A DNA stretch of 64,000 bases from positions 171,706 to 235,705 of the forward strand of contig JAIXMO010000046.1 in the NCBI GenBank assembly GCA_025677825.1, given 5' to 3'. Made by a program: the position numbers and the translations under genes. Below, in pieces: positions 11,403 to 23,957 of this stretch. Positions within the stretch are counted from its first letter, which is position 1, and each line of letters opens with the position of its first letter. The notes beneath the pieces were generated by a model. The model saw only the letters and a list, made by a program, of their open reading frames with translations. It did no database searches and was not told the DNA's origin. Source of the DNA: Helicostylum pulchrum. Lineage: Eukaryota; Mucoromycota; Mucoromycetes; Mucorales; Mucoraceae.

Positions 11403-13021
11403 TACTAAAAAAAAAATTAAAAAAAAATTGGTCAAATGCTTGTACTAGTCGTAGCACTACTTCTTGCTGCCCTACCTTTTCCTGTCCTCGTACTATCTTT
11501 GGTAAAAGTGGCATTGGAAGTACAGCTGGGAAGGATTCGCTAATAACTAATCCTGGGCCTAAATGATTTGATCAGTTTATCCCAATGCTATTAAAAAGAA
11601 ATCTCGCTTTCTGAATTGGACCATAGAGTTTAATGTGAACGATTTTTTAAATTGCGATATCTCAGTGAGCTTTTTTCTTAGAAGCGATCGTTTTTCTGTA
11701 GCACAATCGCTAAAAAGTTAATCGATTGCCACACAACCCCACTGCCAAGCTTGTGTTTATTGTTGCTAAAAATAATATAAATATCAATAATACAACAATC
11801 AATTAAAAACGTAAGCCCGTGCGTTTAAAGGTGAAGATACAAAAGTGTTTAGTCCCTTTTTTTAAGAAATTTAGCTGTGGTTCTAATGTTTAAGCTCTTC
11901 TATATGAAGATACATATTTTTTTTAATGATAAGTTGGATAAGCTTAAGAGCTGTTTTGAGAATTATAATCCACCATTGATCATTGATTATCGTTCTAAAG
12001 TATTTGTGACGCCAGGACATGTCCATGGTTTACGCTGTGGAAGCAGTTCTTGTGTTTAATTTTTCTTGTTTGAATCAAGGCCATTTACTCTTTATTGGCC
12101 GCATTATTGTACTTGCCGTATTATGGTTGCTGTGCTCACAGAGATCAGCCCTTCTGAGACTTTTGTGTTGAATAAATAGCATTTGGACCAAATTTTGAGC
12201 CATCGCTTGCATTGCGGTAAAAAAAAACGTGTGCAGCATTTTTATCATTGGATATATGATTATCCCGAAAAATATAACTAGGCTTATCCAGTGCCTAATT
12301 TTTACATTAATTTCATAATTGACACGGTAATACATCACTTTTTATTAAACCTTTTTATTATTATTATTTTTTTAAATAATATGATAACCGTATAATAATA
12401 ATGGTTATGAAAAAAGAAATCGAGTAATTTTAAATACCATCGTCTTAGGTTCCAAATCCAAGCAGTTACGACCATCTGTCGGACAGCTTGTTTTTTTATT
12501 GTTTTAACATTATACAGTTAAAGGCTTAACGAAATGTTTAAATGTCAAAGTAACATTGATTCGACATATGTGAGACATACTACATACTATACTATCTAAA
12601 AAATAGAGTTAAATAAATTTTCACATTCTTACGCTCTCTATTTTTTTTTTCTTTCAAAAACGTCTGGGTTTTTTTTACTTGATCTCGGTATTCTGTAGGC
12701 ACATTATAAATAAAATATGCGATAAATATATTAAACTTATTTTATTCTTTAAGTAAATTTTCTAATAATAGATAATCCATTTTAACATTATTCTTTCGAC
12801 CAAGTTATACATTTACTTGGCTCATCTTCGGCTTCTGACTATGGCCAAAGCAAAAGAAAAAAACAACCATCTTTATGATAATAACAAAATAATATCTTTG
12901 TAGCTTACCCCTATGATGTAATTTTATTTTATATTTTTTATATAAAAAGAAGCAGATTCTACCTCAAATAATTTTATTAAAAACAATCAAGTTTATCTAC
13001 TCAGTTATATTCTCTACAACA
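11403..13021. other. Gene-free region with decayed repeat relics
   Basis: 11640-11700 contains the motif ATCTCAGTGAGCTTTTTTCT also found in both fold-back copies. 11877-12059 is a 60-codon frame resembling the decayed sequence at about 1440-1560 (AATGTTTAAGCTCTT, TATAATCCA). 12225-12260 resembles 57985-58020. These look like eroded pieces of related transposons. 12400-12900 shows nothing else. A TATA-like ATATAAAAA at about 12940 lies 80 bp ahead of the next gene. Confidence 0.5.
12940..12948 (+). promoter_or_regulatory. TATA box candidate
   Basis: ATATAAAAA lies about 80 bp before the ATG of the secreted acidic protein, followed by a short leader. Position and sequence fit a fungal TATA element. 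Confidence 0.5.
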
Positions 13022-13675
13022 ATGCTCCAATTAATCTCTATCGCTCTTTTCGCTTTGGCTGGTCTCTCATCTGTCGCCAACGCTGCACCCACTGGAAACT
13101 CTCTCATGGACACTGCTTCACCCATTGCTAACGCAGCTGTAGGAAACATGAACACCGTTCCCATAAACTGGAAGCGCGATCATCAAGTCGATCATCAACA
13201 AGTTGATACCACTGTTCTTACTGAAGAGTTCATCAAGGCTGCAATTGCTCAAGCCATGACTCATCAAAGCAAGATGTCTAAGAGAGAAGATGAACCTTTT
13301 GATTTGAGTGTTGTCTTCAGAGGTGTCTTTGACAAGCTCATTGATTATGTTATCGAAGTCACTCCTCTTAACGACATTGTTCATGGAAATTACGATCTTT
13401 TGTACGATATCTTTTTAGATAAGGTTGGCGAACTCGTCTCCGGTGTTACCGCTGGTGCCGAAAACGCAATTGAATCTGCCGGTGCTCCTGGAGCTATCAC
13501 TAATCCTCTCGCTGCTGCTACTGGTGGCGATGCCGCTAAATCCACTGATAAGGAGGGACACGATGAAGATGACGATGAAGATAGTGATGAAGATTATGAA
13601 GATGATGAAGATGATGAGGATAGCCACAAAGATTGGGATGAGTATGATGAAGATAACGATGAAGATAATGAGTAA
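13022..13675 (+). CDS. Secreted protein with acidic C-terminal tail
   Basis: An intronless 217-residue protein. Residues 1-21 form a clear signal peptide (MLQLISIALFALAGLSSVANA, cut near ANA-AP). Two Lys-Arg sites (NWKR near residue 52 and MSKR near residue 88) could be Kex2 cleavage points. The middle, about 90-165, is mildly hydrophobic and may be helical. From about residue 178 to the end the chain is almost only Asp/Glu with Lys, Tyr and Ser (more than 30 acidic residues), which could bind calcium or other cations. No cysteine framework or enzyme motif is visible. No family recognised; secretion is well supported, function is unknown. Confidence 0.8.
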   Translation: MLQLISIALFALAGLSSVANAAPTGNSLMDTASPIANAAVGNMNTVPINWKRDHQVDHQQVDTTVLTEEFIKAAIAQAMTHQSKMSKREDEPFDLSVVFRGVFDKLIDYVIEVTPLNDIVHGNYDLLYDIFLDKVGELVSGVTAGAENAIESAGAPGAITNPLAAATGGDAAKSTDKEGHDEDDDEDSDEDYEDDEDDEDSHKDWDEYDEDNDEDNE

Positions 13676-14998
13676 ATAATTAATCACTAAAAATAGGGAT
13701 TGTTAAACCTTCTGTTTGTTGCATTCTAAAATTGCAAGTAAATAAATAAAAAGCATTTTTGTATTCTTTTCAAGTATTTTGATAGTCTATTTGATACATA
13801 TATATATATATATATATTTGTGGTTTTTTCTTCTTTTTTTTTACTCAAATGTTTTACTGATAGTTTCTGTACCATGCGATAGAATGCGCGATTTCCCGGT
13901 CTTCAAATAGAAGCACCGAAACGTGGCCATTGATAGCTTTTTTTTTTTTGTATTTACATTATCTTTTTCTTGTACCTAATATTTAAAATAAAATAAATCA
14001 AAGTTTCTATTATTAGTTTACAATTAGATTATTTTTTATTACAGTATTAACTTAGAGGAACATACTTAAAAAAAAGTGGTAAAATCAAACCAAGTAGCGG
14101 CATTGAACGGTATTACATATTTCAATGCATGGATTTGTAGATATGATAAAGTTTCATATAAAATTAAAATTATGCTTTGATTGCTGAACCGAAACCGATT
14201 GTTTAGATCAATCTATTAAGGACCCGTTTTTAACAACACTGAGGCGACTTTCATCGTTAAATAAGTGCTTAGTAACCAATGATCGCATTCAATAAATTTT
14301 AAAAATAAGCTGACAAATGATCGCCATAGTAATAATAATATCTTTTACAAAATATTTCATGGTTATTCTAGTTTTATAAAATAACTTGGTAAACGCCTCT
14401 AAAAAAGCAGCATGTTAATTAATTCATGATTTAGGTAGTCTTTTTAAATCGCTTATTTTTAATAATTTATTTTCATATCCATGTGTATTATTGAAAATTC
14501 CGTGTGAGGATATCAGTTGTCATTCCTTTTTGGTTACATTACACAAAATCACATTGTTACATAATTTTAATACTCGCAGGTACACTATCATCTACTATAA
14601 ATGGCCGCTAATTTTACAATTCACATGTCAGAGAATTAGAAGGGTGAGTAAAGTTTATACAGCCAATACAATAGGTTCAATATATTAGACAGAGGATAGA
14701 AACACTTTTTTTTTTAGAGAAAAAATAAGACGTCAAGAGAGGTAAAATAATAAAAGGCTGGGACAAAGAATGGAAATATATGCTTAAAGAGGTTTGTGAG
14801 GCTTTAAAAGACGAGGCATATCTAGTAAATATTGGTAAATTTAGAGAAATAAGACTTATTGTTGAAGTAGCTGTTGCTTCGACATCAACTGAAATTTTTT
14901 TTTTTGTGATTGCCACTTCATTATTATTATTGATATTATTATTATTAAAAATGATGATGATACAAGTATTTATAGATTAGAAAATTACAGGTAAACGT
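13676..14998. other. Intergenic region, no gene seen
   Basis: Convergent spacer between the secreted-protein gene and the MFS gene. It starts with likely 3' UTR sequence (AATAAATAAA near 13741) and a (TA)n microsatellite at 13798-13819. Short frames at 14491-14980 overlap each other on both strands and have no family resemblance. Confidence 0.5.
13798..13819. repeat. (TA)n microsatellite
   Basis: About eleven TA units in an otherwise AT-rich 3' flank. Confidence 0.85.
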
Positions 14999-16789
14999 TT
15001 ACAATTTGTAAACGAAATTTTTATCAGTTTTATCAGTGAGATCCAAATAGATATCAGTTTCAGTGGTAGTAGCGTGCTCCAAACGACGCTTATTGTCTCT
15101 CTTCAATATAAAATAAACAGAAAACAAACATGTAATGATACCAACGTTTGATATAGAGAATCCAATCATAGCGCCAGTGTATGTAGGAGCTTGATTACCA
15201 GTCATCATAAGAGGACCAACAAAGTTACCAATTGTCATTGCAACCATACCCATACCATTGTAAAATACCCTCTTTGTATAACCAGATACGTTATTGGAAA
15301 CCAATGTTTGGATAAGAGCACCTACACCTGTCATAGCCCAGGAAAGATAGAAACCAGCAAGCTTTGGAGTACCAGTAATAGTTGCCATAAGCACACACCC
15401 AAGAAGAGAAACGACTGAAGAAGCAACGGCAGTGAAAGCAATTTTCTTTGTACGTGTAGCAATCCAAACAAAGCCTATAGCAAAACTAGCGGCGGCAATA
15501 CCATTGGGAATTTGAAGCAAAATTGAAACAAAATCCTAATATTTAACAAGTAATTAGTGCCAAGAAGAAGAAAAAAAAACTTTCAATATTTTCCCGTAGA
15601 ATGGGAATTTCGCAAGAATTACTAATTAAGTAAATGATTGACTTACAGAAAATCCTAAACCTTTAACAAGTAAAGTACTGAATACAATCAAACCACCGTT
15701 TTGAAGACAGTTTAACGTGTTTGCTGTTACTAATAACCATAATCGAGGTTCTTTGACGGCTTCCCATATTTGTTCTCTCTTGATTTCGTAAACTCTTACA
15801 ACACAATTATCACGAGCTCTCTCTGCTACAATCTCCTTTTCTTTTTCGGTAAGACGCAAGAGCTTGTGATGAGGGTCATCAATGAGACCGAAAAATGTTA
15901 TAAAGCTAATGAGAACTGTGAGAATACCGAAAACGATATAACCCCTAGATATAAAAGGATAAAATTAACAAACCGGAATTTATATTTACATGTATTTTTG
16001 TATATTACCATCTCCAGGCACGGAATCCAGCTATACCTTCCATATAGGATAAACCGTAAGCGATAACAACACCAAAAACTGTACCCATTCCTGTTCCGAC
16101 ACCAAGGAACCCCCAACAGGCTGATTGTTCGGAACGACGATAAAGAGTATTCATAACAATGTAAATACAGGGATACGTTACGCCTTCAAATAAACCAAGT
16201 AAGAATCGTAATGCTAATAATTGTGAGTAAGTACGACAGGCAGCAGTTGCGGCCATGACGATACCCCATATAAACAACGTAACTCCGAGATATCGGCCGA
16301 CTGGGAATTTTCGAATGAGATAATTATTTGGAACCTATTTTAGTGCGCATGAATGGTTACAATTCGTTTTTTTAAAAGTTAATATTATAGATAATTTTCT
16401 CTTTTTACCTGACAAATTAAAAAACCTAAATAAAAGATGGATCCTAACCAAGCAAATTGATCGTCGGTCATCTTTACATTCAACATTGGATCATCCCTAA
16501 TACCTTGGACAGCTGCAATAGTTAAAGCTGATTTATCGCAAAACTATAAATAATCATAAAAGACTTTTAATCATTGTAATTCAAATCAAAAATTATGTTG
16601 TTAATAATTTACTTGAATAAAGATAACCAAAAAGACCACTGGTAATACTCTCCAATTTAGCTTTTTTAAAAAAGCTTTTTCTTCAGCTGATTTAACGAAT
16701 TTCGGGCTAGTATTATCTTCGCTATCATACTCTGCTAATTTTTCTTTATTATATTCGAAAGACTTGTCATCTTTAATATCTGAAGACAT
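14999..16789 (-). CDS. MFS transporter, anion:cation symporter (allantoate permease-like)
   Basis: Five exons (16613-16789, 16409-16543, 16009-16334, 15647-15944, 14999-15535) give 490 residues with about 12 membrane segments. A charged ~45-residue N-terminus precedes WRVLPVVFLVIFIQFCDKSA, where the yeast DAL5/TNA1/VHT1 group begins. Other family marks are GSIFYLGFLICQVPNNYLI after helix 2, LRFLLGLFEGVTYPC in helix 4, YRRSEQSACWG in the loop after helix 5, and YNGMGMVAMTIGNFVGPLM late in the chain. Members import vitamins, allantoate, nicotinate or similar organic anions with protons across the plasma membrane. The substrate cannot be read from sequence. Neighbours give no pathway clue. Confidence 0.88.
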
Positions 16790-18628
16790 TATTTTTTTAA
16801 AAAAAAGGAGGGGGGAGGAAAAAGAAATGGATACCAAAAAAATCTAAATCGAAAAACGAGAGAGAAAGTATTATAAGGTGTGGAAATGTTACATTTAAAA
16901 AGGAGAAATGTGTACAATCATTAAAGTTGGTGTTACGTGATTTTTTTACTGACATAAAAACCACTACATTCGATTCAAATTTGCACACATTTAAAATTTA
17001 CTTTCACACAGGTCAAAAAGAAAAAAAATACAGCTGGCACATTCTTGATATAAATCAGCAATATACAGATAATGATTATTTTTTAACTTTCATATGAAGA
17101 TGCAGAATAATCAATGAAAGAAAGCAATTATTAGTCATGGGTAGATTTCTTTTATTACAAAGTTAAAAGTGTAATGAATATCTTTTTCTTTTTTAAAAAG
17201 AAGCTGTATGTATTACCAAACACTGGATATAGAAACATTAAAAAAAAAGGGTATTTTTTAAATATTGATTTTTGTAGATAATAAGGAGGGAACTATAATA
17301 ATTTTCTATTGGATTAACAGCTCGATGGCAACTGCTTCTGTTGGAAGGTATGACAATCTGAGTTACTGATCGCATCTTATTTTTTTCTTTTTCAAGCAAC
17401 TTAAAAGTTATGCAAGAAAGAAAGAAAAATAAAAGACCAGCAGTTATAAACCTAACCGACTTGCGTCAACTACATCTTTATAACCAATTAGCAAGATGAG
17501 AATAAAGGCTGTTGAATCTCTTTAATGTTTGTAACTAAAACATATGTACGAGACGATCATATTCGAGATAAAAAAAAAAAAAAAAGAAGAAGAGAATTTG
17601 CGTTGTCCTACTTTCCTAAAGCATAAATTATTCTATAGAATTTTACCAGTGAAAAAAAAAAGAGTCATCCTACATTACTTTAATATAACAGCAATAAAAC
17701 CTCTTTGTATTAAAATCATTTGTTTATAATATCAACAGATCAACAGGTACCAGTTTTTTTATATTTGTAAACAAGCATACAGTTACTCTCGTTGTCACCC
17801 ATTTTCGGGCAGATCTCCATCATTCCGGCAGGCTCTAAATTCTCACGACTATTTTTCTGAAATAACCTTGTTTATTAAAGGTCTTTAATATGTACGTCCC
17901 TGATATATGCTTTAGTACTGTTAGAAATATGCTATAATGTAAACGAAAAAAAGGTTAAAGTTGTTTAACTATCTCGCGTAAATAATTGGTCTTTACAGAA
18001 AGACCCACACGTGGAGGTGTATTGCGTAACGAGACGAGCTTACGAAAAAAAGAACCATTTATCCGAATAGTCTCGAATAAGTCTCTTACGGGATTTAAGT
18101 TTATAGAAGTAATAAAGAGTAAAGTGGAATAAAGTCATTTATATAAGTAGTATCAAAGATTAGGAATCTGCATAGTGGTACAATGTTTTGCTAATATTAG
18201 GTTCTTGGAACAAAGAGCTAATTGGCCATCTACTGCACTTCTATCATAGCTAAAAAAAAAGGAGATGAATCCTGAAAAAAGAAACATACATGGCAATGCT
18301 ACAGTACCCATTTATGCAAGTTTCTTTTTCCAAGTCCTATCAGTAGATACAAGATTTATGGTTTAGTACTCACTGCAGAAAAAAAAAGGGAACAGATTAA
18401 AAATCACTGCTAAAAAAAGCTCATTGAGACTCTCAAATTTTGAGAGAGGACAAAATACAAGTTTTTTTTTTATCTGCATAGACATAATTCAAAATAAGAT
18501 GTAATATGTAGTACCACGAAATTATCATTTTTTTTTTTTTGGTTTTCGCGCCTGTAGAGAAGAACGGTTTATTGTGCTATTTACAATGATGGGAAGAGTG
18601 GAAAAAAAAAGGTCTAATACAACTGAAA
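16790..18628. other. Intergenic region, no gene seen
   Basis: Carries many A/T runs and only chance short frames. One recognisable relic is 18401-18430, whose reverse complement matches the TCTCAATGAGCTTTTTTT-AGCAGTGATTT motif near the right ends of the fold-back copies. No tRNA or other RNA structure was recognised. Confidence 0.45.
18401..18430 (-). repeat. Short fragment of the fold-back repeat family
   Basis: On the minus strand this reads GTCTCAATGAGC, then a T run, then AGCAGTGATT. That matches about 2603-2635 in copy A and, more weakly, 46735-46765 in copy B. Confidence 0.5.
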
Positions 18629-20242
18629 TTACAATACATCGTTCCATACATTTTGAATACGCTTTTCATCGTCAAAACGGTTCATGATTTTTCTATAAAT
18701 ATCTTGACCGTAATAATCCTCAAGATTAGTGTCTTTGGGTAACTTATCGTGAGTATTGGCTTCAACTCTGGTCATACAAACAGTGTTGAAATAACTCAAG
18801 GGCTTAGACTTATCCCATCTCGTCAACGATGCCTTATCATCTGGACCTGAAATAACACTCTTTCCATGCCACATTTCTTCAAAAATATATCCAACGTCAC
18901 GAACATCTAAAGGACAAATTCTATACAATTTTTCGGTTAGTATATAATATGTACCACTCTCTCTTTTTTACTTTTACTTTTCGTTAAACATTTTTCCTTC
19001 TCTTGTCATTAATTCTTTATGAACTCGAGCATATAGTCCGTCTCTCAACTTGATTGGAAGTGGATCAAAATCAGGGTATTCAGATAAACGCAAGATGATA
19101 TATGTTGCAATAGCCATACCAAACATACTAGGAATTGTGCCTAAAACAGGTAAAATACGAGCTCTAAAATCAGGTAATGTAGAAAATTCTTCTCTATCCT
19201 CAATCTTTTCTTCCTCTACAACAAAAAAAAAAAGTGTGTGTCAGTCAGTCAGAAATTATAAATTTAGTCTTCGAAAAAAAAATACTTTACCTAGTGGTAA
19301 AAGTTTAACATGATGAGGTTTTTCAGTAGAGTATGCGACAGGAACACCTTCAAGGATTCCTAATTTTTTAAGCTTTCGTCTAACGGTGCGTGCAAGAGGG
19401 TCCTCTATTATATTTTAAAACTGTCAAAAAAATTACATGTGCATGAGGGTAACTAAAAAATTCTTACCGAATGTTTCACTAATATCAGCAATTTGAATAC
19501 GAGAAGGATCGGCTTTTGCACCAGCACCCATTGAACTGATAACTTGCAACTTTTTATCGTAACAATACTTGATTAAATCAATCTTTGTATTGATATTATC
19601 AATAGCGTCTACGACATAATCGGGATTTCCACCCAACAATTCATCCACATTATCCGCATTTAACAAATCCACACAATCGTCTACTTCCACAAAGGGAGCA
19701 ATTTCCTTGAAATGTCTTTTGATGCATCTTACTTTAGGCGTGCCGACGTCTTCTAAGGTAGCAACAGCATGACGGTTTAAACTACTTAGGGTTACCTGAT
19801 CAAAATCAATGATACGAATACGCTGTACACCGGAACGCATTAACATCAATGCGGCCCAAGAACCTACACCACCGGCACCAACAATCACCACAAAGGATTC
19901 TCGTACTTTACCCGTTCCCTTTTCACCTAAAAATTCGGTATTCTTACTGAGTTGTTCTTGAATAAGCTTATCGTCAAAAATGGTAGGAGGTGGTAATATG
20001 CTGTGAGAACCGTTGTTCACGGTACCGACAGGTGTCAGGTCAATAATATGACGTTCTTCAGCTTCTCTCAACTCATCCTTCAAGGACCTTGCGCGTAAAC
20101 GACGTTGGCTGCTTTGATAACTTAAGATACTGGTTGCTGTAAGTGCGGAAGCTGCTACTGTAGTTAAAGTTAACTGGATAGTGTTTGGGTGTTTCTCAAA
20201 GAAGTGTCCAACCGAATCAGTAAATCGTTCTATAAATGTCAT
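18629..20242 (-). CDS. tRNA threonylcarbamoyladenosine dehydratase (TcdA/Tcd1-type E1-like enzyme)
   Basis: Four exons (19468-20242, 19291-19404, 18978-19215, 18629-18920) give 472 residues. The enzyme uses ATP to cyclise the t6A base at tRNA position 37 to ct6A. Residues about 20-42 form one membrane segment (IQLTLTTVAASALTATSIL), matching the membrane-anchored yeast Tcd1/Tcd2, which sit on mitochondria. The ThiF fold follows: nucleotide loop VIVGAGGVGSWAALML, IDFDQVTLSSLNRHA, DAIDNINTKIDLI, SSMGAGAKADPSRIQI. A TcdA-type C-terminus follows (LDVRDVGYIFEEMWHGKS, TRWDKSKPLSYFN). It is divergent from coatomer gamma with a 276-bp shared promoter. Confidence 0.9.
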
Positions 20243-20518
20243 TGCTGCTATGAAAAGTAATAATTAAAAAAAGTTTTTTTTTGGGGGGACCCAAATGCAA
20301 TGACGTTGAAAATTATAAGCCAATCAAATAGACAATGTACTTTATTGTGTATATTTTAGAAGCCCAGTTTTTTATTATTTTTCGACGTGTCTACAACATA
20401 TAAGCGGATTATTGTTTTTTTTTTTGCTTGAACACGTCTTTTTTTTTTTTTTTTTCTTATAAAACTTACATCTCGGCTTTTAACTTTTGAAAATAAAGTT
20501 CAACTAATAAAAAAAAAA

Positions 20519-23500
20519 ATGAGTTACGCTAAAAGGGACGAAGATTCAGGTAAGGAAGAAGAACCCTCAATAGATGAGAAGAAAAAAAAAGGGTTATTTA
20601 TTAACACCCATCTGGTTTTTTTTATATTAGGGGACGTTAATGTCTTTTCTCAAATAAACAAAACAACTGTACTTCAAGAAGCTCGTGCCTTCAACGACTC
20701 ACCCATCAATGTTCGAAAGTGTAGATTGTTACTGACTAAAATCATCTATTTGCTTTCTTTGGGTGAACCTTTCAATACCCAAGAAGCTACAGATCTCTTC
20801 TTTAACGTTATAAAGCTTTTCCAGTCAAAGGATGTAAGTTCTTTTTCAAAGCGTTGATGAGCAACAGTTATTCATCTTTTTTTTTCTTCTTCTGTAGACT
20901 TCTTTAAGACAAATGATGTACCTTGTTATCAAGGAATTATCAGGCATTGCTCAAGATGTTATTATGGTTACTCAGTCTTTAATTAAGGACATTCAGTCCA
21001 AACAAGAAACTATTTATCGCGCTAATGCCATTCGTGCTTTATGTCTCATTACAGATGTAAGTATTCTCTTTCCCCCCTTTTTTAAAGTTTTGTGACACTA
21101 ATTAATTTATTTTATTTTATAGCCTTCCATGATCCAAGGTATCGAACGTATTATTAAAGCTTCCATTGTAGATAAAAACCCATCAGTTTCTGGTGCTGCA
21201 CTTGTATCCTCTTATCACTTATTTGGTGCATCCAAGGACATTGTACGTCGTTGGGCTACTGAAGTTCAAGAAGCAGCCTATGCTAAACAATCCGGTGGAT
21301 TTGCCTCTGCTGCCTCTAGTTATATCACCAGCTTTGGTGGAGCTTCTGCTAACCAAACTCAAGTTGTTCAATCCACTAGTGGTATTTCTCAATATCATGC
21401 TATTGGTCTCTTGTACCTGATTCGTCAACAAGATCGTATGGCCGTGGCTAAATTGGTTCAAACTTACTCTGGTGGCCGTGGTGGTAATGGCGGCGTCTTA
21501 AAGAACCCCGCTGCTGTCTGTATTTTGATTAGATATGCTCGTAAAGTCATGGAAGACGATCCTGGGTAAAAAACTACGAATATGGGTTTTTTTTTTTTTA
21601 TATATATGTGAAACTAATTTCTTGTATAATAGATCAACCAAGCGTATTTATGAACTTTTGGAAGGTTATTTAAGACACAAGAGCGATATGGTAAACTTGG
21701 AAGCAGCTCGTGCTATTTGTGAAATGAAGGATGCATCTGCTAAAGAGCTTTATCCTGCTATTTCTGGTAAGTTCTTCTTACTGACAACAACATAAAAAAA
21801 AACACAAAAACTAATTCCATTTTTTTTTGTATAGTTTTGCAACTCTTTTTATCTTCTCCTAAGCCTACATTACGTTTTGCATCTATCCGTATTTTAAACT
21901 CACTTGCTTTATCTAAACCAACTGCCGTTTCACCTTGCAACTTGGATATTGAAAACTTGGTATCTGATCAAAACCGTAGTATTGCTACATTTGCCATCAC
22001 GACTTTACTCAAGACAGGTAACGAAGCATCCGTCGACCGTTTAATGAAGCAGATTTCTAGCTTTATGGGCGAGATTTCCGATGAATTCAAGGTCATTGTG
22101 GTTGAAGCTATTCGTTCTCTTTGTATGAAGTTCCCCAACAAACAAGCTGTGATGCTTACTTTCTTGAGCAGTGTCTTGAGAGATGAAGGAGGGTATGAGT
22201 TTAAAAAGGCTGTAGTTGAAGCTATTTTTGATATGGTTCGTCATATTCCCGATTCCAAAGATGCAGGTAAGAAAAAAGAAGAAAAAGTGTACCACAGGGA
22301 TCTATACTCACCTCTTTTTTTTTTTTATTAGCATTATCTTATTTATGTGAGTTTATTGAGGATTGTGAATTCACAAAGCTTTCAGTTCGTGTTTTACATA
22401 TGCTCGGTACTGAAGGACCCAAGACGCCTACACCTACAAAGTATATCCGTTACATTTATAACCGCGTTATCCTTGAAAACTCGATTATTCGCGGAGCAGC
22501 CGTCAGCGCACTTGCTAAATTTGGTGTCAACTGTCCCGATATTGATGTGAAGCAAAGTGTCAAGGTATTATTGACACGTTGTCAAGACGATGTTGATGAT
22601 GAAGTACGTGATCGTGCTACATTGGCTTTGGAGATGATGAACAATGTGGAGTTGGCTAAACTCTACAGTGTTGACGATTCTACTTTTGCACTTCCTATTT
22701 TGGAGCGTGAATTAGTTGAATATGTCAACCTTCAAGGTAACGATAAAGCATTCAACTTGAGCTCAGTTCCTATTATTAGCAAGACACAAGAAGAAGAAGA
22801 ACGTCGTCGTAACCGTCCTCAAGATTTGACAACGGCTACATTAATGTCTAGTGGTGCTTCTCCTGCTACTGCTGCTTCACCTTCTACACCTCAAGCAGAT
22901 AAAAACATTGGCAGCCAGTTGGATCAACAAGCAGCTTATGCTGAAGCGTTATCTGGTATTCCTCAAATTGCAGCCTTTGGTGCTTTGTTCAAGAGCTCAG
23001 CCAAGATTGAAATTACCGAAAGCGAAACGGAGTATTCGGTCAATTGTGTTAAACATACTTTTGCTAAACATATTTTATTCCAATTCAACTGTCTTAATAC
23101 GTTGAACGATCAATTGTTAGAGAATGTTGAAATGATGATGCAAATTGATGATGAAGAGTCTGGTTTGGTACGTGTATTGGAGATTCCTGCAGCCAAGTTA
23201 GAATACAATGTTCCTGCACAAATTTACATTGGTTATGAAAGAGAAGATATTGATGATTTCCCAATTGGTAAGGCTGCATAGTGTGTACACACAGAGAAAA
23301 AAAAAGTAATTAACACATATATGAATACATAGCTTCGTTCACAAATACATTAAAGTTTGTTGTCAAGGATTGTGACCCTACTACAGGAGAACCTGATGAA
23401 GAGGGCTACGAAGACGAATATCAAGTTGAGGATTTAGATTTATTGACAAGTGATTATATTCGCCCTACTTATGTATCTAATTTCGAAGAAGAATTCTCAA

Positions 23501-23802
23501 GTTATGCAGAGGAAGGAGAGGCAATAGAGACGTTGGCATTAGATCGTGAAAAAGCACCTAGTCTTCAAGCAGCATGTACTGCTATTATAGATTTATTAGG
23601 CATGCAACCTCTGGATGATACCTCGTTGCCACGTAATCCCAACGTTCATACATTGATTATGGCTGGTACATTTTTGACAGGAGAAAAGGTTTTGGCAAGA
23701 TGTCGTATGACTTTTAATTCTACTTCTGGTGTTGCATTTGAATTGTCTGTGAGAAGTGAGGATTCTACTATTTCTCAAATCGTCCTTTCTGCTATTGCTT
23801 AG
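20519..23802 (+). CDS. SEC21: Coatomer subunit gamma (COPI)
   Basis: Eight exons (20519-20549, 20631-20833, 20898-21056, 21123-21565, 21633-21766, 21835-22266, 22332-23267, 23333-23802) give 935 residues. Gamma-COP is a core of the COPI coat that drives retrograde Golgi-to-ER vesicles. The adaptin-like N-terminal solenoid starts [19 protein letters not shown] and runs to about residue 590 ([20 protein letters not shown]). A low-complexity linker ([13 protein letters not shown], Ala/Ser/Pro) follows, then the appendage domain ([20 protein letters not shown] to the end). Intron 1 (20550-20630, 81 nt) has no in-frame stop, so retention would add 27 residues; a TTAAC branch site and the family N-terminus favour splicing. 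Converges with PEX12. Confidence 0.95.
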
Positions 23803-23957
23803 ATTACTCTCTCCTACTCTTTCCCCCCCCCCCCCTTTTTTTTTTATTCTCTCTTTTTATATAAACAAAACAGTTGGAAAAAAAAAAAAAAAAAAAAAAA
23901 AAGAATAAAAACTAAAAATATATATATTACTATTACAACAACGTCTCTTTTTTCTGT

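Noticed and set aside
13118..13687. Minus-strand and +2 frames over the acidic tail
   Set aside because: Produced by the GAT/GAA repeats of the real secreted-protein gene; they read as Ile/Met/Lys repeats.
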